From assembly GCA_900764725.1 (NCBI GenBank), contig CAAFPB010000460.1, positions 1-6,306 on the forward strand: a stretch of DNA of 6,306 bases. The letters are read 5' to 3'. Shown here piece by piece: positions 1 to 5,545 of this stretch. Position 1 is the stretch's first letter, and each line of letters starts with the position of its first letter. The notes below the pieces were generated by a model. The model searched no databases. It worked only from the letters and a program-made list of their open reading frames with translations, and had not been told where the DNA came from. Origin of the DNA: an uncultured Catenibacterium sp. GTDB taxonomy: Bacteria; Bacillota_I; Bacilli_A; Erysipelotrichales; Coprobacillaceae. Both the position numbers and the translations under genes were made by a program.

Positions 1-21
1 AGACGTGTGCTCTTCCGATCT
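1..21. other. Illumina TruSeq adapter remnant (sequencing artefact)
   Basis: The first 21 bases end in GCTCTTCCGATCT and, read in full, match the 3' end of the Illumina TruSeq read-2 adapter; the reverse complement begins AGATCGGAAGAGC. The match is exact over all 21 bases, so chance is very unlikely. It marks an untrimmed read at a contig end. Native sequence begins at about base 22. Nothing biological should be inferred from these bases, and any protein running through them has an artificial end. Confidence 0.97.
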
Positions 22-457
22 TTCTTATTAATTTATTATGTCCACCAACAATAGAATAAGGAGCCACATTTTTAGAAATAACGCTTCCTGCTGCAATTAT
101 GGCACCATTTCCGATGTGTACTCCAGACATAATAATAGAATGAGCACCTATCCACACATCATCTCCAATAACTGTCTCTCTCAATTCACCTCTCCCTGAA
201 AAAATAATGGGAGTTCCTACGATATCAAATCTATGATCACCACCTAAAATGTGAACATCGTTGGCTAACATCGTATATTTACCAATAGTTACTTTAGGAT
301 AGATCGTACTACCTGGTCCAACATAGGAATATGCACCAGCTTTGAAATCCTTGCTTATAGAGCATGATGCAGAAGCAATAAAAGTCTTGTCAACATCATT
401 CAATCCATATTTATAGATATAATATCGCCGTTTAAAAATTCTTAGTAAATTAATCAT
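22..457 (-). CDS. Hexapeptide-repeat (LbH) acyltransferase, 3' end missing
   Basis: This is a probable O-acetyltransferase of the left-handed parallel beta-helix (hexapeptide repeat) superfamily, likely acetyl-CoA dependent and acting on a sugar of the polysaccharide repeat unit in the cytoplasm. I translated 145 native residues from the ATG at 457-455. Hexapeptide turns include YVGPGSTIYPKVTIGKYTML (about 45-64) and VIGDDVWIGAHSIIMSGVHI (about 96-115), followed by IGNGAIIAAGSVISKNVAPYS. GGDHRFD (72-78) holds the likely catalytic His75, placed as in xenobiotic and WcaF-like acetyltransferases. The C-terminal VGGHNKLIRK matches the family's usual VGGNPAKLIRKRF, so the native frame is intact up to the adapter and probably a few dozen residues are lost. 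It overlaps the upstream transferase by 8 bp. In-frame ATGs at 466 and 469 are alternative starts. No Shine-Dalgarno is visible. The sugar acceptor cannot be told. Confidence 0.9.
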
Positions 458-1562
458 TAGGTGCATCATATAAATTTCTCGAATTATTACCTAGTAATAT
501 TTTATCTAAAATATATTTGCCAATTACATCACCCGTAATTCTCTTACACCATTCGACACGTTGTTGAGCCTGAGATCTAATGAAAGACAAATTACTTAAT
601 ACATATATAAACTCTTTTGCTAAAGCCCCTTGTTTCAATTTAAAGCTGCTTCCTAATAATCTATTTTTAAGCATAGAAGCCGCACCGCATTGATCAGAAC
701 AAAGAGCATAAACACCACGCATAACAGCCTCATTTATAACAGCTCCCCATCCATCTAACTTAGATGGTAGACAAAGTACATCATATTGCGGCAAAACATC
801 ATAGATAACATTTAATTTCTGATAACCTTTTATTGAAACATAATCCGACAACCCTAAACTAGATATTTGCTCTTCTATCTCTGCACGTTTTTCACCATCT
901 CCATAAATATCCAAATGAAAAGATGATTTTGGCAACATATACAATTCATTTATCAAATAAGAAACATTTTTTAAATCTGATAAAGTACCTACATAACAAA
1001 CATTCATAAAAATTGGCTTGTTAGGAATTATCAAATTATTTGGTGTCTCTGTTGCATACATAAAAGGGTAAACATTCCACTTCTTGGACAAACTTCTATA
1101 ATACTTTTCACTTTGTTCTCCTATGGCAAAAACATTGTTAATATATTTTACATACATATATTTACGTAAGTAAAAATTCAAATAATGTTGCCATAGTGGA
1201 TGGAATAACGTTTTGGGACCTTCATAACAAATACTTCTATTGATTTTATATTTTAAACCAAATTTAAAATAATGTCCCTCAATCTTATTTACTGCAAGTC
1301 CATGATAAATATGTATTGCAGTATCTGTATCTGTTTCATAAATTTCCTTTAATTTTTTATCATCTGGGGCTATAATATAATTCACTCCATCATTTTTAGG
1401 AATGTCATTTTCTGACCATCCCATTTCTTTTCTGTATGCAATAACAGCACATGGTGCAATATAATAAACGGCCTTGACCCTTTTATCTTTTACTAATCCA
1501 TGAACCCATGGTAATAAATGGGCGCAAATATATGGCTCCCACAAAAATACAGTATACTCCAT
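450..1562 (-). CDS. GT-B glycosyltransferase, family 4/1-like
   Basis: This 370-residue cytoplasmic glycosyltransferase probably moves a nucleotide-activated sugar to the growing lipid-linked oligosaccharide. The C-terminal half has the GT-B donor-binding (Glycos_transf_1) pattern: VCYVGTLSDLKNVSYLI (188-204) opens the domain, LDIYGDGEKRAEIEEQI (217-233) is the classic IxGdGp-type segment, VSIKGYQ (242-248) follows, and LPSKLDGWGAVINEAV (265-280) is the nucleotide-sugar binding EX7E region. The first acidic residue of that motif is Asp270 rather than Glu, paired with Glu278; the DGWG variant recurs in this family. The N-terminal half (about 1-180) is the less conserved acceptor domain. Length is usual. 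The ATG at 1562-1560 starts 2 bp after the previous stop, with no Shine-Dalgarno, and the 3' end overlaps the acetyltransferase start. Base composition is among the most AT-rich in the window. Donor sugar and linkage cannot be predicted. Confidence 0.9.
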   Translation of the reverse strand: MEYTVFLWEPYICAHLLPWVHGLVKDKRVKAVYYIAPCAVIAYRKEMGWSENDIPKNDGVNYIIAPDDKKLKEIYETDTDTAIHIYHGLAVNKIEGHYFKFGLKYKINRSICYEGPKTLFHPLWQHYLNFYLRKYMYVKYINNVFAIGEQSEKYYRSLSKKWNVYPFMYATETPNNLIIPNKPIFMNVCYVGTLSDLKNVSYLINELYMLPKSSFHLDIYGDGEKRAEIEEQISSLGLSDYVSIKGYQKLNVIYDVLPQYDVLCLPSKLDGWGAVINEAVMRGVYALCSDQCGAASMLKNRLLGSSFKLKQGALAKEFIYVLSNLSFIRSQAQQRVEWCKRITGDVIGKYILDKILLGNNSRNLYDAPND

Positions 1563-1564
1563 AA

Positions 1565-2515
1565 TTAAATCTTTGAATATTTTAACAAATGAACATAAAG
1601 AGGAATTGAAACTAAAAGCATATAAGCCATCACCTTATATTTCAACGAAGAGCAGTTCTTCATTTTTTTAATATATTGTTGATTGTTCTTCAATTTAGAA
1701 ATAAACTCACGCTTTGTTATTTTGTCATATTGATTTAATTTTCTTAAACATGAATTTAATTCTAGCGCTGCTAAATTTAATAATGCTTCCTTACAAAGAA
1801 TATTATTAACCACAGTATCAGCAAAATGGATTGTTCGCTCAGAAACAAAAACTAAATCATAACACTTCTTAATGTTTGGCTTATTTACTATAGAATTTGG
1901 ATTGCCTTGGTAATAGTTATACAATATCTTATCTACTACTTTAACATTTCTTGCATACCATAGAGAACGTGGTGTAAATTCCATATCTTCATGATAAATT
2001 CCTTTATAAAAAAGCAAGTCATTAGTAGTTAACAGCTTACGCTTAAAAACAGAGAATTGGGCTGGAGCTTCCCAGGTTCCTTTAATAAGCACCTCTTCTC
2101 CTGTAGAAATATCATCATTTCTGTGAATACTCTTTGGTGAAATTGTATCATATGCTAAATTATAACCAAATTGTATCATATCATAGTCCCCAATTAACTC
2201 TTCAAAAAGAGTTAATAACGAATCAGGCTCAATCCAGTCATCCGAATCTACAAACCAAACGTATTCACCTATAGCACGAGAAAGACCAGTATTTCGAGCT
2301 GCACTAAGCCCCTGGTTTTCTTGAACTATTATTTGAGTATTTGGTAATCCTTCGATAATTTTACGGGCTATAGATTCACTGTTATCTTTAGTGCCATCGT
2401 TCACTACAATAAGTTCACAATTCTCAAAAAAACCCTTGTTATTGATTATCGAAGACAAACAACGTTGAATATATTTCTCAACGTTGTACATAGGTACTAT
2501 TATTGATAACTTCAT
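1565..2515 (-). CDS. Family 2 (GT-A) glycosyltransferase
   Basis: This 316-residue inverting GT2 glycosyltransferase probably adds one sugar to the polysaccharide repeat unit at the inner face of the membrane. The GT-A nucleotide-binding fold is clear: MKLSIIVPMYNVEKYIQRCL at the N-terminus, ELIVVNDGTKDNS (34-46) with the usual VxDGSxD-like loop, QENQGLSAARNTGL (65-78), and the metal-binding DXD element VDSDDWIEPDS (89-99, acidic residues Asp90, Asp92, Asp93). HEDMEF (175-180) supplies the ED motif usual for the catalytic base. Near the C-terminus, VMAYMLLVSIPLYVHLL (295-311) is a hydrophobic helix that could hold the enzyme at the membrane. The start ATG overlaps the polymerase stop by one base (TAATG), so translational coupling is likely. 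Donor and acceptor are unknown. Capsule, exopolysaccharide and O-antigen roles cannot be told apart from sequence alone. Confidence 0.95.
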   Translation of the reverse strand: MKLSIIVPMYNVEKYIQRCLSSIINNKGFFENCELIVVNDGTKDNSESIARKIIEGLPNTQIIVQENQGLSAARNTGLSRAIGEYVWFVDSDDWIEPDSLLTLFEELIGDYDMIQFGYNLAYDTISPKSIHRNDDISTGEEVLIKGTWEAPAQFSVFKRKLLTTNDLLFYKGIYHEDMEFTPRSLWYARNVKVVDKILYNYYQGNPNSIVNKPNIKKCYDLVFVSERTIHFADTVVNNILCKEALLNLAALELNSCLRKLNQYDKITKREFISKLKNNQQYIKKMKNCSSLKYKVMAYMLLVSIPLYVHLLKYSKI

Positions 2516-3669
2516 TATAAATTATATCTAAAATGACTATTATACATAAACATGACTTCAGGATATTGTTCCATATTATGGATAAAAACAATATCGTCGT
2601 TATTAAATAAATCACGAACAATTGGTGCTAAAATTAAAACCCAAATAAAGAAATATAGAATAGCGTTTTTTTGCTTTCTCCTATTTGTCCATAAATAATG
2701 TAACAGAAAAGCTAAAACTATTGGTCTTGTACTATAGAAATAAAACGCCAATCGTTGATCATCACCAAATGGTATCAATGCACCAAACAAGATACAACCA
2801 TAAAAAAACATAGAATAAACCACATCAAAATGCTTGTCTTTATAAATTAATGATAGCTTATTAGAATATGCCATTGCTAGGAAATTACATATATACGTTA
2901 AAAACATTCCTAATCCACTATCGATATGGCTTTTATTCATATTCAAATCACTTCCTTGCTCAGCATAAAAATCATAGTAACCGCTTGGCATAAATGCAGT
3001 TAAATACCTAACTATTGACAACGTCCAAATATTACCAACAAAAATAGCAAAAATTACTATAAGAATTTGATAAGGAATTTTAATCGTAATCTTTTTATTT
3101 ACAAACCAATACATTGGTATATACATTAATACACTCTTATGAAAACCTGAAGCAATAATAGCACACAGCAAAAACATCCATACTTTTCGCTTTTCTATAT
3201 AGGGGATTCCATTTAGAAAAACCAATATTGCAGTCCAGTGCCTCATAATATTCGTACCTAACATCATATCGGTAAGCATATATACTGCAGTAACAAAAGG
3301 CAGGAGAAATACAAAGTTGTTCTTTATCAACCGTAAAAAAAGAAACAATTGCAATCCAAACATTACGAAAAAAAACATCTGCGGAGTAAAATTCATTTTC
3401 GCCATCAATTGCGTTACCCCTGCCCACAAAAATTCTGTTTCTCTCAATGGTTGATGTCCTTGCTGATACTGTTGAAACAAAGAGATGTATTGATACCAAT
3501 CATTATCCCAACATCTTACTGCAAGTAATATTACTACAATTGTATATGGTATCAGAATAGTTTTCTGAGTGAGTCGTATAGTTCTGTGATTTATATTATA
3601 ATTAAACCATGTTATATAACTCCCATACGTACCAATAACAGTCATTAAAATCAAATATAAAGCGGTCAT
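2515..3669 (-). CDS. EpsG-family polysaccharide polymerase (Wzy-like)
   Basis: This protein of about 384 residues is strongly hydrophobic, with roughly nine or ten membrane spans, and matches the EpsG family of polysaccharide polymerases that join flipped repeat units on the outer face of the inner membrane. Family marks are CWDNDWYQYISLF near residue 55 (the D-Y motif in the first loop), GTNIMRHWTAILVFLNGIPYI near 138 (usually N-x-x-RQ), and SGFHKSVLMYIPMYW near 175, the conserved FHxS segment. A soluble loop (about 227-254) precedes the last spans. Two starts are possible: GTG at 3672-3670, or ATG at 3669-3667. I prefer the ATG because it overlaps the upstream TGA as TGATG, the same one-base arrangement as the next junction (TAATG). 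Wzy-type proteins diverge greatly, so the family call is firm but the linkage formed is unknown. An O-antigen polymerase or oligosaccharide-modifying membrane protein is the alternative. Confidence 0.9.
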   Translation of the reverse strand: MTALYLILMTVIGTYGSYITWFNYNINHRTIRLTQKTILIPYTIVVILLAVRCWDNDWYQYISLFQQYQQGHQPLRETEFLWAGVTQLMAKMNFTPQMFFFVMFGLQLFLFLRLIKNNFVFLLPFVTAVYMLTDMMLGTNIMRHWTAILVFLNGIPYIEKRKVWMFLLCAIIASGFHKSVLMYIPMYWFVNKKITIKIPYQILIVIFAIFVGNIWTLSIVRYLTAFMPSGYYDFYAEQGSDLNMNKSHIDSGLGMFLTYICNFLAMAYSNKLSLIYKDKHFDVVYSMFFYGCILFGALIPFGDDQRLAFYFYSTRPIVLAFLLHYLWTNRRKQKNAILYFFIWVLILAPIVRDLFNNDDIVFIHNMEQYPEVMFMYNSHFRYNL

Positions 3670-4394
3670 CACTTAATAAAATTAATGATTTTTTTTATAA
3701 TATAATTCCGTTTCAATTTATTTTTCAATTTGCTTGTCTTTGGGACCCATGAAGCACCATACCAATGAATACAGTAGCTATTAGAAGTAACATTTATCTT
3801 ACCGGAAAAATAATCTTTTGGACAAAAATATTCTTTTGGGTAAATTAAAACTCCAGCAACCTCTTGAATCTTAGATGTATTTTGGAGACCATACTTGCAT
3901 AAGGCCTCAGTTGTCCTATCTACAATTGTCTTAAGATCTAATTCCCCATTAGCTGTGATGAAGTGAGACGTCTTGTAGTCTTCTAAGATTTCCCCATACA
4001 GCCCTAGGCCTAGAGTAACCCCGAGCCCTAGGCCTGGGTTTACCCCAAGCTCCGCAGGAGTCGCACCAGCCTTAGCCTCATTCTCACACCCCATAAACGG
4101 ACCTTTTGCAATGATGTCGTCCATATTCTTGATGACCTCTACATCAGTATCAAAATAAAGGCCACCATACTTATAGAGAATCCAGAAACGGGCATAATCA
4201 CTCACAAAGGCATACTTCTTCGCCTTATATGCCTCTGCTGTATAAGGAATGATGTTCACATCAAAGTTACTCTCATTCCATTCCTTTATCTCATAGTCTG
4301 GGAGATACTTTCTCCATGATGCAATGCACTTCTGTGCACTCTTTGGCAGGGGATTACCCCCAAACCAACAATAATGAATTACTTTTGGTATCAT
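3669..4394 (-). CDS. Capsular polysaccharide glycosyltransferase with DXD sugar-binding domain (GT32-like)
   Basis: This 241-residue enzyme belongs to the group with a Gly_transf_sug (DXD sugar-binding) domain, relatives of Och1/GT32 transferases common in capsule loci; it probably transfers a hexose in the cytoplasm. The N-terminus IPKVIHYCWFGGNPLP (2-17) is the family signature. FVSDYARFWILYKYGGLYFDTDVEV (63-87) contains the donor- and metal-binding DTD at 82-84. CIHWYGASW (208-216) supplies the conserved late His-Trp. The C-terminal 20 residues are Lys/Ile-rich (KLKNKLKRNYIIKKIINFIK) and could bind the membrane surface as an amphipathic helix. A duplicated octapeptide, GVNPGLGL then GVTLGLGL (117-132), follows the catalytic segment. 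The ATG at 4394 is the first possible start, since an in-frame TAA lies 15 bp upstream. The 3' end overlaps the polymerase start. The 5' part is visibly richer in GC than the 3' part. Confidence 0.93.
   Translation of the reverse strand: MIPKVIHYCWFGGNPLPKSAQKCIASWRKYLPDYEIKEWNESNFDVNIIPYTAEAYKAKKYAFVSDYARFWILYKYGGLYFDTDVEVIKNMDDIIAKGPFMGCENEAKAGATPAELGVNPGLGLGVTLGLGLYGEILEDYKTSHFITANGELDLKTIVDRTTEALCKYGLQNTSKIQEVAGVLIYPKEYFCPKDYFSGKINVTSNSYCIHWYGASWVPKTSKLKNKLKRNYIIKKIINFIK
3999..4047 (-). repeat. Imperfect 24-bp in-frame tandem duplication within the DXD glycosyltransferase
   Basis: Bases 4000-4023 and 4024-4047 are two adjacent 24-bp copies that agree at 19 of 24 positions, including a perfect shared AGCCCTAGGCCT. 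In protein they encode GVNPGLGL and GVTLGLGL, six of eight residues identical. The stretch is strikingly GC-rich (about 65% over 4021-4080) in an otherwise AT-rich gene. The family normally has a Pro-Gly-Leu-Gly loop here, so the duplication may be an old family trait rather than recent slippage. Confidence 0.75.
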
Positions 4395-4483
4395 ACAAAC
4401 AAAAACTTAATTCTACAATACTTTTATCATCAATCAATTCTTTAATCTATTATAAATTGCATATTTTTTATGCATGCTAATGA
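4395..4483 (-). other. 89-bp AT-rich intergenic gap, the only sizeable one in the operon
   Basis: This gap separates the GT-A transferase stop from the DXD transferase start, while the other genes are 12 bp apart or overlapping. It is very AT-rich and encodes nothing I recognise. I see no convincing Bacteroidota promoter or Shine-Dalgarno sequence, no U-tract after the small palindrome and no tRNA-like fold. It may be a recombination seam left when genes were swapped in the locus, or a weak internal promoter or processing site; neither is shown. Confidence 0.6.
4458..4474 (-). repeat. Perfect small palindrome (6-bp arms, 5-nt centre)
   Basis: On the minus strand the sequence reads TGCATA, AAAAA, TATGCA, a perfect 6-bp inverted repeat with a five-A loop, starting 10 bp after the upstream gene's stop codon. 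In RNA it could form a weak, AU-rich hairpin. It is followed by ATTTATAAT rather than a run of Us, so it is not a convincing rho-independent terminator. It could be an attenuator, an RNA-processing or 3'-end protecting hairpin, or a chance feature of AT-rich DNA. Confidence 0.35.
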
Positions 4484-5533
4484 TTAAATATTTTTCAGTT
4501 TATTTAAGCATCTGTACACTAATAAAAGCAACCTAGCTGACCAAATACCAATATTTTCAGAAGCCCAAAGCAAAAAAACAGGAAATTTAAGTTCTTCTAA
4601 TGAGCGACTGTCAAAATCATTCAAAAGTTTGTGATTCTCCACAGAGTTGTTTTTTTGATCTAAAATAAATGCAAAACTACGACTTTCATCTATTTTCTGT
4701 TTTGAGTAATCATATGTTCGAGCTGTATCACCAAATTGTGATTTTTCCGTCTTTTGACAATATGCACCTGTTCCGTCAAAACCAAGATTTCTAACCTTCG
4801 ATACTATAGGCGTAATAGCATATTTGTTTGTAACAGCTAAATATTGACGCATCGCTACATCTGTAGTTCTATAACATAATGAGTTTTTATCCGACGACAC
4901 GTTACAAGCATTCCAAATATACTCAATGAAGCATGCATCAATCATTTTTTTATAAGTCTTATTTTCAAGAACATCAGTAAATGAAGACTTCAAGATTCCA
5001 TTCGACAGGTCTTGACGCATTTTCTGATACTTTTCCGACCAAAAGCCCACCCCCCATGTGGAGACATTTATTTGCTGCTTTAGCACCGTTGCGCCCTCAC
5101 TTACCTCCCACTCCACAGGATAACTATAACCACATACCGCAATAACATCAGGATCATCCTTGTACTGCTCTAAACAGGTATTCATATACAGCAAGAAATT
5201 GGGGGCGAAGACATTGTCATCCTCCGAGATAATGAAACGGTCATATCTCTCGGTGATATATTCTCGCATAGTTGCGGAATTGCCGTGCAAGCCTAAACCA
5301 TAATTTCTCTCTCGCTTATGCACATGCAGTTTCTTGAACGTCATGTTCCCTACCGTCTCTAGATAAGTCTTGATTTTCTCATAACCCTTTAGATGAGACT
5401 CCTTGGCAGGATAATCCAAAGCCACATAGACTTCTGTCTCACTGGCTCCATCACACTGAGCCAAGGATTCAATGCACTGCTTGAAATGCTCATACCTACA
5501 CAAGGTAGGTATATAAATAGGTGCGTATATCAT
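4484..5533 (-). CDS. GT-A fold glycosyltransferase (family 2 / GNT-I-like)
   Basis: This 349-residue protein is a predicted cytoplasmic glycosyltransferase of the GT-A superfamily, resembling the GT2/GNT-I-like proteins annotated in Bacteroidota surface-polysaccharide loci. The N-terminus APIYIPTLCRYEHFKQCIESL (4-24) is the opening beta strand and helix, EVYVALDYP (34-42) follows, NYGLGLHGNSATMREYI (77-93) is the substrate-binding loop, and FIISEDDNVFAPNFLLYMN (100-118) carries the acidic EDD (104-106) that takes the DXD role in binding metal and nucleotide. STWGVGFWSEKYQKM (158-172) is a further typical segment. A hydrophobic C-terminal stretch, FPVFLLWASENIGIWSARLLLLVY (317-340), may anchor it to the membrane. 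The ATG at 5533 is the only start: the four codons upstream are not initiators and the next is the flippase stop TGA. The donor sugar is unknown. The 5' half is much richer in GC than the 3' half. Confidence 0.88.
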   Translation of the reverse strand: MIYAPIYIPTLCRYEHFKQCIESLAQCDGASETEVYVALDYPAKESHLKGYEKIKTYLETVGNMTFKKLHVHKRERNYGLGLHGNSATMREYITERYDRFIISEDDNVFAPNFLLYMNTCLEQYKDDPDVIAVCGYSYPVEWEVSEGATVLKQQINVSTWGVGFWSEKYQKMRQDLSNGILKSSFTDVLENKTYKKMIDACFIEYIWNACNVSSDKNSLCYRTTDVAMRQYLAVTNKYAITPIVSKVRNLGFDGTGAYCQKTEKSQFGDTARTYDYSKQKIDESRSFAFILDQKNNSVENHKLLNDFDSRSLEELKFPVFLLWASENIGIWSARLLLLVYRCLNKLKNI

Positions 5534-5545
5534 ATTTTTATCTGT

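Noticed and set aside
3137..3499. 120-codon open frame on the minus strand
   Set aside because: It lies wholly inside the EpsG-like polymerase gene in another frame, and its translation has no domain pattern; the polymerase frame has clear family motifs.
4395..4440. Possible Bacteroidota promoter (ATTG, 21 bp, TAAGTTTT) before the DXD transferase
   Set aside because: Both boxes deviate from the TTTG and TAnnTTTG consensus, and transcription would begin almost at the start codon; matches this loose are expected by chance in such AT-rich DNA.
4458..4474. Palindrome as a rho-independent terminator
   Set aside because: The stem is AU-rich and only 6 bp, with no following U-tract, and the operon clearly continues in the same direction.
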